Positions 10,815 to 22,794 are shown, counted from the stretch's first letter. The stretch is DNA of 64,000 nucleotides from Meghimatium bilineatum (GCA_034231615.1 CM067306.1:48825281-48889280), one strand, 5' to 3'. Program-made: numbers and translations. Notes: generated by a model not told the origin, from the letters alone.

Positions 10815-11098
10815 TTCTTTTCTTCTTTTTCTGCGATTGTTCTCAAACTCCTACACATTAACTGGTGTGTCATGAGAACAGAATGCGTTGTTCCATGATT
10901 TACATTTTAGCTACGATATATGTGTCTTTTAGCCTGACATCCGACTTTCACACAAACCCTGGGTCACGTATTCACTGTATAGAATCGGACCACCAACTCC
11001 ATCCCAATACTTCCTTAGTCGACTTTTACTATACAAATGGAAGGTAAATAGTGTTGATATTTGTTTCTCCCTCTTCGGGCTGCGGCAACACACGGGCG
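10815..11098 (-). mobile_element. SINE-A copy
   Basis: A dispersed repeat of about 290 bp. On the minus strand it begins CGCCCGTGTGTTGCCG and ends in a GAA-rich tail. Shared blocks include CTCCTTAGTCGCCTTTTACG and TGTCATGGTTTACA-like sequence. Diverged relative to the best copy at 42403-42690. Confidence 0.75.
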
Positions 11099-11380
11099 TA
11101 ATTCAGAGTGGCAATAATCTTCCATTTCTAAATTTCTTTCGCTGAATTATCACACATTTGTAAATATGCACGATGTGTTGCCGTTAAGTCAATTTTTCAG
11201 TTCTATAAATTATCTTCATTGAATCATTCATAAATTGAACATCTTTTGAGCCTGCCCGTTTGCGCTACACCAGATGAGAAGTCACTGGAGAGTATTTTAT
11301 TTGGAGAATGATATTGTTTATTCTTTTCACAAAGCAAACCATCTTAGTTGTCTATTTCTTAGAGAGCTGCAAGACTTTTC

Positions 11381-11520
11381 TGTTAGTCAACCTTCCCTAT
11401 CATCTAATCGAATATATTCTGTTAGTCACCCTGTCCTGCCATCTAATCTTATATATTCTGTTAGTCCCTGTGTCCTGTCATCTAATCTTATACTTTTCTG
11501 TTAGTCCTGGCATATAATCT
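11381..11520. repeat. About 39-bp tandem repeat, 3-4 copies
   Basis: TTCTGTTAGTC...CCTGTCCTGCCATCTAATC units repeat with small variations. Confidence 0.85.
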
Positions 11521-11639
11521 TAGACCTCTATTTCAGAGTGTTAAATCACTTTCACACATGCTTTATCCGCAAACTTCTTAGGTTAAAATGGCGAGATAAA
11601 GTACCCGGTACTGAAGTCCTCACTTGATTCAACATTCCA

Positions 11640-12120
11640 AACATTAATAAATTGTCGTAGAAGATTCAACTGAGATCGGCTGGACATGTGTGCATGCCTG
11701 GCAAATGCAACCCAAAACAGCAGATGTGTGGTGATCACATCAGTGAAAAACGACTGGACAGTGGACAGAAGAAACGATTTACGGATTCAGAAAGTGTCTC
11801 TAAAGATCGCCACCATTGACGCCACATCCTGAAAGTCGGTCGTTCAGAATCGTCCATTGTGGCGCAGCAACACCATCAAAGGTGCATGGATCACCAATAA
11901 GCATAAATTCTCAGAGAAGCCGAGAAAATGTTCTGCCCGAAAAGATAAGAGCAACATACACAGGACGCCCAATTCTGATCACATGTGTCCAAAATGCTGC
12001 AGGAGATTCTAATACAGAAGTTAACTTTTCATCTCCACACACACCATAGAGATGCAACACTACAGGTCTGAAACTGTTATCGTAGTCTGCGATGAACGGC
12101 CACACGCACCAGATGAACAG
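11640..12120 (+). mobile_element. LINE-Z 3' fragment with C2H2 remnant
   Basis: Conceptual plus-strand pieces read LRSAGHVCMPGK, SEKRLDSGQKKRFTDS and, near 11985, a degraded CPKCC...H...H finger. This is the RTE-like LINE C-terminus seen better at 35150-35660. Several stops and frame changes. Confidence 0.7.
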
Positions 12121-12129
12121 AGTCTGAAA

Positions 12130-12975
12130 CTGTTGTCATCATTGCCTGTTGTGGACAGTTATTATTATTTCTGAAAGTTAGTTAAAGGAATGTTATATTA
12201 GCATTAGTTTTTAAGCATAATTATATTAGCATATATAAACATTAGAATGGTATATTAGCAAGTCATCCTAATTTTGAATATTTTTATGGTTGTGGGTTTT
12301 TAAAAAAAAATTGTTATGTGTTTCTTGAGAAAGGTCTCTGTTGGGATGTACCTTGGAAAATTGTCCTCGTTCTTTGTTTTATTGTTAGTTATTTATTTTT
12401 AACATTGATGTTAGAATTTTATAGTAACATTTTTACTTTATTTAGTATTTACCAATGGTATATTAGCGCAGTGAAAGACGCTTCTTTTAGTCCCTCTAGC
12501 CTGCCAACTAATGTTCAATATGTCCTGATTAAACCAAATATGAAACATTTTTGTGTGTTAGTAAATTGTAAATTGTCATGTTTCAGAGCAATTCAATAAC
12601 GAACATGTTTGGAAGATCAAGTTTCTTTTCTTCAGTCAATTTTTTTGCTTCTCTGAAATTATATCTATCACAAGACCAATTTTCATTTTTCACGTTCGGT
12701 TTTCTGCATTGATGACTTTGACAAAGGTAACAATTAGCACCATGATCCGAACAGCGCTATATAGTTTTTAATTAAAGTAGGTGGAATGACCAAGTGTTTC
12801 TCCGTTACAAGTTAGACATCTCTACAGCAAGTGTTCAGCTGTCATAGGGAAGGCGCCTATTGTCTATCTCCTTTTTCCAGGTGAATGATGGATGGTCATG
12901 CCCACAATCGCCGTTAAGCGTAGGGGTGTGAACCTCAGTTGTCGTCCCATGGCAAGATATGACTTTTCTTGCGCT
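12130..12975. other. AT-rich stretch, nothing identified
   Basis: Short frames only, no splice-bounded coding segments and no repeats I recognise. Confidence 0.6.
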
Positions 12976-12979
12976 GAGT

Positions 12980-13655
12980 CTTTGTTGATGGTTATCTTGA
13001 TGTTTACTGGGTCTACCTTTGTTGATGGTTATCTTGATGTTTACTGGGTCTACATTTGTTGATGGTTATCCTGATGTTTTCTGGGTCTAACTTTGTTGAT
13101 GGTTATCTTGATGTTTCCTGGGTCTACCTTTGTTGATGGTTATCTTGATGTTTACTGGGTCTACCTTTGTTGATGGATATCTTGATGTTTTCTGGGTCTA
13201 CCTTTGTTGATGGTCATCTTGATGTTTTCTGGGTCTACATTTGTTGATGGTTATCCTGATGTTTTCTGGGTCTACCTTTGTTGATGGTTATCTTGATGTT
13301 TTCTGGGTCTACCTTTGTTGATGGTTATCTTGATGTTTTCTTGGTCTACCTTTGTTGATGGTTATCTTGATGTTTTCTGGGTCTACCTTTGTTGATGGTT
13401 ATCTTGATGTTTTCTTGGTCTACCTTTGTTGATGGTTATCTTGATGTTTTCGTGGTCTACCTTTGTTGATGGTTATCTTGATGTTTTCTGGGTCTACCTT
13501 TGTTGATGGTTATCTTGTTGTTTTCTGGGTCTACCATTGTTGATGGTTATCTTGATGTTTTCTGGGTCTATCTTTGTTGATGGTTATCTTGATGTTTTCT
13601 GGGTCTTCCTTTGTTGATGGTTATCTTGATGTTTTCTGGGTCTACCTTTGTTTCT
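12980..13655. repeat. 37-bp tandem repeat, about 18 copies
   Basis: TTGTTGATGGTTATCTTGAT recurs every 37 bp (12984, 13021, 13058 and so on), followed by GTTTTCTGGGTCTACC. Mildly diverged. Confidence 0.97.
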
Positions 13656-13659
13656 ATAT

Positions 13660-14940
13660 CCTTATATTCTTTTAGTATTTCCTCTTATTGGCATTTGATT
13701 TTGGTTTATTCCCTTACGGTGACTGAACAAATTGACGTGCTGTATTTCGGTATGTTGAACATATAATATTATATCAACTTTTTTCCTAATTTATTAATCT
13801 CTTATGTATCTTATTTTGTGTCTTATTAAAATGGATATTGTTGAATGGACGAGAAGATCTGGAAGGGTATAAAGACAAAGTTATCGCAGTTAGTTCAAGC
13901 ATTGCGCGAATACGTAAACAGACAATAGTACACGATAGTAAAAGTGAACCATTGTTGGCTTGTACGTGCTATTCATGACTCTTTGTGTCTCAGATTGGTC
14001 TTGTGAATCACATGCATCATCGCCATGGCTCCTAGATTATATTTCTTAGATCACAACAATAATACAATCTTCTGGAAATATGGAAGAGTGCCCACTTCAT
14101 TGTTTATATTGAATGTGTAGATAATTGTGTCTGTGGTTATACAAATTGTGTTAAACAATACTAAAAAAAACCAGAATAGATCATGATATTCTATATGCAA
14201 TTATTAGTGTTAGAGCTATTAATTATATTTCTATTTCATTTTCTGATGTTGTGTAATTCACTTCCTTTTACTATTGTATTATTGTTATTTGTTTACTTAT
14301 TATACCACAAATAATATATGATCTACGTCAAATAATTACTTGACTTTTTTAATTATTTTACCTAGTGTCATAGACTATTCGAAATGCCATTTGATATTGT
14401 TCGATAAAATACTCCTTATTTTATTATGTTTTTTATCAGCAATTACCCGTTTTTAAATTATAATGTTTGAAATGGGTTAATCAATTATATTTCATTATTG
14501 ATCTTTATAATCGGTTAATCATCTTTATTGTATTAACGCATACTGACATCACACAGACATCATTTGCTGCAAGCCACATGAATTGCAAGAGAAGACGCTC
14601 TTTTTTTATGTGCAAGGGGTGCGTGCTGCCTCTACTCCAGTGTGGAGAAAGTGACTCTGTTTAAAAATTGATGACACTCACGTTGATGATTCTCACGTTG
14701 ATGACGCAGAAATTGATGACTCTTAATGGTCTGTGGCGCTATCCATAAAATACGATCTGAAAAATTTCAGTTGATATACACCAGTTAAACTATTAGAATG
14801 TGAATTTTTTTTCTAAAAATCGAATATCAATTTTTTTTCGTACTTGTTTTGCTAAAAATTAGATAAGACGTGGGGGGGGGGGATTATCTAAATAATAATT
14901 TGTAGTCCCTATATTCAAAGTTATAAAGGGTTCAAAAGAC
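13660..14940. other. AT-rich stretch, nothing identified
   Basis: No gene or repeat family recognised. A G homopolymer of about 10 lies near 14872. ATTGATGAC and ACGTTGATGA recur briefly near 14670-14730. Confidence 0.6.
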
Positions 14941-14944
14941 TTAG

Positions 14945-15180
14945 AGGATTGACTTCACTGTACTTGATTTCCTATATGTACTCCTTCACTCTCAACGAAG
15001 CGGCACGTCACTTGCTGAGAGTACCACTCATAGCACGTAACTGTAGCTTCCAGCGATAATTCACACAGTTTTCCGAAAAAATCCACCTTGTACACAAGAC
15101 GACTTGAGCTGGATTCGAATCCATGACCTTTTGAACACAAGACGACCAGCTTAACCACTGCGCTAGGAAGAGAGCCTATG
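14945..15180 (-). mobile_element. tRNA-derived SINE
   Basis: On the minus strand the head reads CCTAGCGCAGTGGTTAAGC (A box) and GGATTCGAATCC (B box, plus-strand position about 15112). The body shares blocks with the remnant at 8030-8150. Confidence 0.75.
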
Positions 15181-15297
15181 TGTGTATATGGAATATATTA
15201 TTCCATCATTTTATATGCGGAGATGCAATCATATAAAAGCCTGTGACTGTTTGGTAGTCATAATTTTGATCAGTATTGATCACAGAAAACAACAGAT

Positions 15298-15793
15298 GAA
15301 GTGGTTTTTACATGTTCCCAACTACCAACAGATTAAGTGGTTTTTACATGTTCCCAACTACCAACAGATTAAATAGTTTTTACATGTTCCCAACTACCAA
15401 CAGATTAAGTGGTTTTTACATGTTCCCAACTACCAACAGATTAAATAGTTTTTACATGTTCCCAACTACCAACAGATTAAGTGGTTTTTACATGTTCCCA
15501 GACTACCCACAGATTAAGTGGTTTTTACATGTTCCCAACTACCAACAGATTAAATAGTTTTTACATGTTCCCAACTACCAACAGATTAAATAGTTTTTAC
15601 ATGTTCCCAGACTACCCACAGATTAAGTAGTTTTCACATGTTCCCAGACTACCAACAGATTAAATAGTTTTTACATGTTCCCAGACTACCCACAGATTAA
15701 GTGGTTTTCACATGTTCCCAGACTACCAACAGATTAAATAGTTTTTACATGTTCCAGACTACCCACAGATTAAGTGGTTTTCACATGTTCCCA
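15298..15793. repeat. 36/37-bp tandem repeat, left part
   Basis: Units containing ACCAACAGATTAAGTGG and TTTTTACATGTTCCCA recur about every 36 bp. Subtypes differ by ACT versus GACT and by GTGG versus ATAG. Confidence 0.97.
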
Positions 15794-15926
15794 CATGCCG
15801 AAATCGGATGTGCTAGGCCTACAAGGCGCATAACGGTGGCACAACGTAATCACGCTCCCGGCGGAAATCGCACGGATATCCGTGATGGTTACAATGGAAC
15901 GAACGCAAAACAAACAAAACAAACAA
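15794..15926 (+). mobile_element. Truncated copy of the 58.2-59.4 kb retroelement
   Basis: CATGCCGAAATCGGATGTGC through GGAACGAACG, then an A/AAAC-rich tail, nearly identical to the last about 135 bp of the element at 58185-59422. Flanked on both sides by ACATGTTCCCA, consistent with target duplication, although the host minisatellite also contains that string. Classic 5'-truncated retroinsertion. Confidence 0.85.
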
Positions 15927-16175
15927 ACATGTTCCCAGACTACCAACAGATTAAGTGGTTTTCCCCATTTTCCAGACTACCAACAGATTAAGTGGTTTTC
16001 ACATGTTCCCAGACTACTCACAGATTAAGTGGTTTTCACATGTTCCCAGACTACTCACAGATTAAGTGGTTTTCACATGTTCCCAGACTACTCACAGATT
16101 AAGTGGTTTTCACATGTTCCCAAACTACCAAAAGATTAAGTGGTTTTCACACGTTTCCAGACTACCAACAGACAG
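15927..16175. repeat. 36/37-bp tandem repeat, right part
   Basis: The same units as at 15298-15793 resume after the retroinsertion, mostly the TTTTCACATGTTCCCAGACT subtype. Confidence 0.95.
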
Positions 16176-16454
16176 AGTCCCACCTGATAGATACAAAGAC
16201 AGGGGCAGACCATGCAATAGATGGATTAGAAAAAAATAAAAGTGTCAACGAAAGTAAACATATTTGAAGCACACAAAAAGACCATCTCCATAGATCTCTC
16301 CTACCCCTAATGAAGAAAAGCATAAAAGGGGTATAAACCACAGATCACATATGATTGTATGTCTTCACTATTTCTCTCTGTGAGCGTGATCTTTTATTCA
16401 TATTATGGCATAACTTGATAAGGAACAAGCGCTAAACATAAAATTACACGGAGA

Positions 16455-17760
16455 CTATACTACATATAAAACAACAACTAGACAAGTATTTATATCGTGG
16501 ACACATAATTAAAAATGATGGTAGATGTTCTTCTTCTTTCGTTCACTTGAAACATGTCTATATCTGTAATTCTGTCTCCTTAATAAAACTCACTGTCTTT
16601 TGTAGTTCATACAGTGTCCCATAGAGCTTTGATTCCAGTGTTATTTCCTCTGGCCAATATGTCTGCCTCAGCGTTTCATGCTCAGAACACTCTTGAAGTA
16701 TATGTTTGGCACTCTGTGCTGCCTGTCCACATGTACACATGGCCGTGTTGCCAATCTTGAACTTTGTATACATGTGACTGCGGGGTCGGTTGTGTCCTGT
16801 TCTGAGACGTAGAATTATAACTTGTTCTGATCTGTTCATAATGTGATAGTCATCTTGTGTTGGTGTTTGTGGCTTTCTTATTGACTTGATCATCTGTTTT
16901 TTCTGATGGTAGGTGATTGGTATATCTGGTTGGTCTTCGGCAGCACCTTCCTTAGCCAGTTGGTCTGCTTTTTCACTTCCTGGTATTCCACAGTGAGAGG
17001 GTATCCACTGCATGGTTACCCTATACTGGTAAGACAATTCGCTAAGTAGTTTTTTCAAGTCTGTTAGTTTTCCAGACTAGAGAGCTTGAAGCACTGGCTT
17101 GCATCTGTCAGGAATACCACAGGATGTAGGTCAGAGTTGGAGTTAAGCAGTGTTTTAGCTGCCATACTAATTGCCTGGATTTCTGCATCATAATTATTGC
17201 ACAATTTTCCTGTTGGTGTTCTGATTGTGATAGTAGATGTGAAACAAGTTAAAGGGTAAACAAGAATTACTGAAAGTACTTTCAATAACACGAGGAAAAT
17301 ATTACTATCTAAACAAATTACAAATAATAATATGTAGATCTGAAACAGAAGCTAAGAGGAGAATAGAAATGGCTTAAAGTACTTTCAATGAAACCATACA
17401 CATATTAACATCCTACAAATCACACACAAACTAGGAAGGAGAATTACTAAATGTTACCTCTATTCTACATTAATGTATGGCTCAGAAACATGGTTAATGA
17501 ACAAACAACTAGAGGGCGTACGTGGTACCTTTGAGATGTGGCTATATATAAAAATTGCGAGACTTTCATAAGAGAGAAAAAACGAGGTTCTGAAAAAAAG
17601 ACTGAAAAGGGAACTATGAAGGGAATTTAAAAGAAAACAAATTAAATATTTTAGATATATTAAAAGGTATGACCCATTGTTCATGATCCTACTTGAAGGC
17701 AGTCATCGAGGGGATGCGAGTAAGTGGAAGGCAGCGAAAAAAGTAGTAGGGAAACATCAT
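16455..17760 (+). mobile_element. LINE-W fragment split by an inserted LINE-H
   Basis: 16460-16530 encodes KQYQYLGHIIKNDGR-like sequence in pieces. The match resumes at about 17328 with CTGAAACAGAAGC (the next codons of the family), TLMYGSETW-like and FEMWLYIK-like segments and a FRYIKRYD-like stretch to about 17700. The gap is exactly occupied by an antisense RNase H LINE. Confidence 0.75.
16532..17320 (-). mobile_element. LINE-H 3' part: RNase H domain and C-terminal region
   Basis: Minus strand: YDAEIQAISMAAKTLL (RNase H active-site E region) and VFLTDASQ (catalytic D), then after a frame change VTMQWIPSHCGIPGSEKADQLAKEGA (WIPSH, HCGIPGNE-like; catalytic D within KADQLA). A CTCG...H...C segment follows (MCTCGQAAQSAKHILQEC), typical of LINEs with a cellular-type RNase H such as the I/Jockey-related groups. 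The 3' tail is GAA-rich. Flanks share GTAGAT on both sides, a plausible short target duplication. Confidence 0.88.
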
Positions 17761-17864
17761 GAGAAAGAGATGAAGTGCATCACCAAAGCAAGAGCCAGTG
17801 TTGGAGGTCCATTGCAGTCGCATTGGATGTATAGACGGCACTTGATAATAATTGCAGTAGGATA

Positions 17865-18039
17865 TAGTGGAATCCCTCTATAGCGCATACTATCATAACA
17901 CATTTTCCTCTATAACAACACTTTTCAATGTCCCCAATAGTATTTATTCTTTATTGTTTGCACTGCATATAACAAATTTATTTTATTACACACATATTTT
18001 GTCGATCCGTAACAAATTGTTGAAATGGGATTTGATTAT
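17865..18039. mobile_element. pogo/Tigger-like MITE copy
   Basis: Begins TAGTGGAATCCCTCTATAGCGC and ends ...AATGGGATTTGAT, matching the ends of the better copy at 39264-39483. Its right end abuts the 27-bp satellite. Confidence 0.7.
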
Positions 18040-18074
18040 AATAACATCGAAAATTGTAATATCTTTGTTCGTAC

Positions 18075-19725
18075 TGATACCACTTATACGACTGTACATG
18101 ATACAACTGCTTATACTTCTGTACATGATACAACTGCTTATACTTCTGTACATGATACAACTGATTATACGACTGTACATGATACAACTGCTTATACTTC
18201 TGTACATGATACAACTGCTTATACTTCTGTACATGATACAACTGCTTATACTTCTGTACATGATACAACTGTTTATACGACTGTACATGATACAACTGCT
18301 TATACTTCTGTACATGATAAAACTGATTATACGACTGTACATGATACAACTGATTATACTTCTGTACATGATACAACTGATTATACGACTGTACATGATA
18401 CAACTGCTTATACGACTGTACATGATACAACTGCTTATACGACTGTACATGATACAACTGATTATACTTCTGTACATGATACAACTGATTATACTTCTGT
18501 ACATGATACAACTGATTATACGACTGTACATGATACAACTGCTTATACTTCTGTACATGATACAACTGATTATACGACTGTACATGATAAAATTGCTTAT
18601 ACTTCTGTACATGATACAACTGATTATACGACTGTACATGATAAAACTGCTTATACGACTGTACATGATAAAACTGCTTATACGACTGTACATGATAAAA
18701 CTGCTTATACGACTGTACATGATACAACTGATTATACGACTGTACATGATAAAACTGCTTATACTTCTGTACATGATACAACTGATTATACGACTGTACA
18801 TGATAAAACTGCTTATACTACTGTACATGATAAAACTGCTTATACTTCTGTACATGATACAACTGATTATACGACTGTACATGATACAACTGCTTATACT
18901 TCTGTACATGATACAACTGATTATACGACTGTACATGATACAACTGCTTATACTTCTGTACATGATACAACTGATTATACGACTGTACATGATACAACTG
19001 CTTATACGACTGTACATGATACAACTGATTATACGACTGTACATGATACAACTGCTTATACGACTGTACATGATAAAACTGCTTATACGACTGTACATGA
19101 TACAACTGATTATACGACTGTACATGATACAACTGCTTATACTTCTGTACATGATACAACTGCTTATACTTCTGTACATGATACAACTGATTATACGACT
19201 GTACATGATACAACTGCTTATACTTCTGTACATGATACAACTGATTATACGACTGTACATGATACAACTGCTTATACTTCTGTACATGATATAACTGATT
19301 ATACTACTGTACATGATAAAATTGCTTATACTACTGTACATGATACAACTGATTATACGACTGTACATGATACAACTGCTTATACTTCTGTACATGATAC
19401 AACTGATTATACGACTGTACATGATACAACTGATTATACGACTGTACATGATACAACTGCTTATACTTCTGTACATGATACAACTGCTTATACTTCTGTA
19501 CATGATACAACTGATTATACGACTGTACATGATACAACTGCTTATACTTCTGTACATGATACAACTGATTATACGACTGTACATGATACAACTGCTTATA
19601 CTTCTGTACATGATACAACTGATTATACGACTGTACATGATACAACTGCTTATACGACTGTACATGATACTACTGTTTATACTACTGCACATGTTACTAC
19701 TGTTTATACTACTGCACATGTTACA
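18075..19725. repeat. 27-bp satellite, about 61 copies
   Basis: Unit GATACAACTG + CTTATACTTCTGTACAT (27 bp). Main subtypes are GCTTATACTTCT, GATTATACGACT and GCTTATACGACT, often alternating to give a 54-bp higher-order pattern. Because 27 is divisible by three and units lack stops in several frames, long frames of 475-583 codons appear on both strands. These are by-products of the repeat, not genes: no start context, splice structure or non-repetitive coding flank. Confidence 0.95.
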
Positions 19726-19862
19726 TGTTCACACGTGTTCTTGTTTGAGGTGTCGGTGATGTTATTTCTATGTTAAACAAGGAAATAAACTATATTTTAT
19801 AAAAGGAACAACTAAATATTGATGCAATCTCTGCTGCTGAAACTATTGTTTTTGACTACTGC

Positions 19863-20137
19863 TGTGATTTCTGTAAATGTTACTACTACTACTACTACTA
19901 CTACTACTAATGTACATGTTACTATTACTACTACTACTACTACTGTACATGTTACTACTAATACTACTACTACTACTGGACATGTTACTACTACTACTAC
20001 TACTGTACATGTTACTACTACTACTACTACTACTGGACATGTTACTACTACTACTATTACTACTACTACTACTACTACTACTACTATACATGTTACTATT
20101 ATTACTACTACTACTACTACTATATAAAAATACATGT

Positions 20138-20177
<40 letters not shown>

Positions 20178-20250
20178 GGATATGTTACTACTATTACTAC
20201 TACTATACATGTTAATACTACTACTACTACTACTGTACATGTTACTATTG

Positions 20251-20283
<33 letters not shown>

Positions 20284-20371
20284 ATACTGTACATGTTACT
20301 ATTACTACTACTACTACTACTACTACTATTGTAAATGTTACTATTACTACTACTACTATTACTGTGCATGT

Positions 20372-20405
<34 letters not shown>

Positions 20406-20553
20406 GTACATGTTACTACTACTACTACTACTACTACTGTACATGTTACTACTACTACTACTACTGTACATGTTACTACTACTACTCTACATGTTACTAC
20501 TACTACTCTACATGTTACTACTACTACTACTACTACTACTACTGGACATGTTA
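19863..20553. repeat. TAC/ACT microsatellite punctuated by ACATGTT
   Basis: Runs of ACT triplets are separated about every 20-50 bp by TGTACATGTT or GGACATGTT. A transitional zone (19660-19720) mixes the 27-bp unit with CTACTG...CACATGTT. Confidence 0.95.
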
Positions 20554-20745
20554 CTCATCATCATCAAGTGCCGTCTTCGCGACGAAGGTTGGCTGCAACG
20601 TATCTCTAACATCTCCTGTCTCTTGTCTTGGTGGTGCACTCTGCTAGACTGTAACCTGTCCATCGTGTAATGTTTCTCTTCCACTTGTATCTCTGCCTAC
20701 CTCTTGCTCGATTCCCTTTGACTTTACCCTCAAGTAAGGTAAAGT
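20554..20745 (-). mobile_element. LINE-W 3' fragment
   Basis: Plus-strand text CATCATCATCAAGTGCCGTC followed by GCGACGAAGGTTGGCTGC mirrors the 3' end at 9803. Minus strand: [21 protein letters not shown]. About 190 bp, 5'-truncated. Confidence 0.88.
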
Positions 20746-20879
20746 GGGTGAACAAGTTCCAGTCACTGAATGAAGATTTGGAAATACTTGCACGACAGCA
20801 AACACAGTTGGCGAGCCAACACAAGTGGGCATAAACGAAAAAAACTTCAACATGCAGACTAGCTAATTGTCAAAACATG

Positions 20880-21495
20880 GAGCGCGCTTCTCTTTACATA
20901 CTATACACTGCAGCGTGTGAGTATTGCTGTACTGACAATGTTTGGCTCTACGTATGCATGCGAGCAGTCTTTCTCACGTCTAATGAACATTAAGACCAAC
21001 CTGCGATCACGTTTAACGGAAGGAAGTCTCAACGCCTGCATGAAGTTTAACCTCACCACGTATCAACCAGGCTACAAAGCCATCAGCACCAGCTGTCGCA
21101 TTAATGGTAGGAAATACTCATTATTGATTAGCAACAGCATACATACATACATACATACATACATACATACATACATGCATGCATACATACATACATACAT
21201 ACATACATACATACATACATACATACATACATACATACATACATACATACATACATACATACATACATACATACATACATACATACATACATACATACAT
21301 ACATACATACATACATACATACATACATACATACATACATACAGACAGACAGACAGACAGACACACACACACACACACACACATACACACACACATACAT
21401 ACATACATACATACATACATACATACATACATACATACATACATACATACATACATACATACATACATACATACATGCATGCATACATACATACA

Positions 21496-21529
<34 letters not shown>

Positions 21530-22160
21530 CAAGAAATATACATACATACATACATACATACATACATACATACATACATACATACATACATACATACATA
21601 CATACATACATACATACATACATGCATACATACATACATACATACATACATACATACATACATACATGCATGTACGCACGCACGCACGCACCCACCCACC
21701 CACACACACATACACAAACCATCCCATCCATCCACCCACCGACTGACACACACACACACCGACCCACACAAACACAGACAAATGTTCAAACACAGACACA
21801 GGCTCGCAAAACAAATGTTCAATTATGAAAAAGATGTTTCTTTAGACTCCTTTGATCTACATATTAATTGCATATCAATATTTCATTCTATAAATGAGCT
21901 AAAGTCTACTTCAGCTCAGCATCAGAAGTCGCATTAATGGTAAGAAATACTCATTATTGATTAGCAACAGCATAACAATGTTATTAACAATGAATTCAGA
22001 GACATAATTATTGTACTTTTCGTGTTGAAATTACACAAAATACACACATTTACTTGAATTTTTAGTTTTAAACATAATGTATGGCTCTCACAGAATTACT
22101 TTTCAAAATATATTGTGTCCATGGCTCTCTCAGACAAAAAGGTTCCCGACCTCTGCCCTA
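20880..22160 (+). mobile_element. hAT transposon 3' remnant (ZBED/GTF2IRD2-like transposase end)
   Basis: 20917-21090 encodes LTMFGSTYACEQSFSRL, NIKTNLRSRLTEGSLNACM and LTTYQPGYKAIS, the C-terminal dimerisation region of hAT transposases. A second copy of the gene end lies at about 21915, ending ...AQHQKSH-stop. Near 22135-22160, AAAAAGGTTCCCGACCTCTG is a typical hAT terminal inverted repeat. A 48-bp segment (GCATTAATGG through AGCAACAGCATA) is repeated directly at about 21096 and 21928, flanking a large CATA microsatellite. The transposase N-terminus and 5' end are missing. Confidence 0.8.
21138..21720. repeat. CATA microsatellite with ACAG, AC and CCAC patches
   Basis: Almost pure ATAC/CATA repeats of over 500 bp, with CATGCATGC interruptions and an ACAGACAG/ACAC patch at about 21345-21395. 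The long frames across it (200-300 codons, IHTY or VCMY repeats) are artefacts of the 4-bp repeat. Confidence 0.97.
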
Positions 22161-22315
22161 AGAGAATATACTATCTGAATTTAAACAAACATTTCTGGAT
22201 GGAAGGGATGATGGCAATAAAAAACAAACATGAAATGCTTAATAAGTTTCATAGAAAATTACAAGTCATGATACCATGAGAGGTCGAGCTGATATTTGTT
22301 CAACAAGATAACGTT

Positions 22316-22480
22316 GCACACTTGCCTACTTCATTTACCTGTTTAAGTTGTTTGTTGCCGATGGAGATAGTGATATGTCTTTTTTTTTTTACTATCGCCA
22401 TGTTTTCGGTATTTTCAATATTAATCTTCTTGTTGAATTTTTGACCTGGTGTGTGGAGCCTGTTCATATGTGTTTGCTGT
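22316..22480 (-). mobile_element. LINE RT fragment
   Basis: Minus strand: TPGQKFNKKINIENTENM followed by an ISIGNKQLKQVNEVGK stretch, matching the KINIxKTxxM...I.G..LxQV segment just upstream of YLG in LINE-W type RTs. Confidence 0.6.
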
Positions 22481-22675
22481 GTCAAAATATTTCAACAATA
22501 TGAGTTATATATGTGTTCAGATAAATAATGTTTAAACTGGGCACAGCTAGTCAAGCGTGATATAGCATGACTCAACACAAATTATCATGTGTACTATGTA
22601 CCATTTTACAAAATGTTTGTGACCTTCAAGTGACGAACTGAATTTATCTATGACAAGCCATATTTGCAGTAGGCG

Positions 22676-22737
22676 TATAAAAGGTTACTACAGTATTCTT
22701 AATGTCAGCACGAGGTTATTCCACTAGTAGAATAAAG
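22676..22737 (+). promoter_or_regulatory. Candidate CRYZ core promoter and 31-nt noncoding first exon
   Basis: TATAAAA at 22676-22682 and an initiator-like GTCAGC with its A at 22707, 31 bp downstream. Then a putative exon 22707-22737 ends in AAAG|GTACGT, a good splice donor. The duplicate at 62207-62268 keeps the TATA, the 31-bp spacing, the initiator-like CA and the donor. The most natural partner is the acceptor CTCTACAG|AA at 25040/25041, 19 nt before the CRYZ start codon. Prediction only. Confidence 0.5.
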
Positions 22738-22794
22738 GTACGTACATTTCATAGATTCCGATACATGTACAAATATCAAGTTCATTGATGTGTT

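Noticed and set aside
17867-19776. Open frames of 475, 583 and 577 codons on both strands
   Set aside because: All lie in the 27-bp satellite; the period is divisible by three and the units lack stops, so overlapping frames on both strands are expected.
20917-21937. 303- and 252-codon frames of IHTY repeats and antisense VCMY frames
   Set aside because: They are translations of a CATA microsatellite; only the first about 60 codons (hAT end) carry real protein signal.
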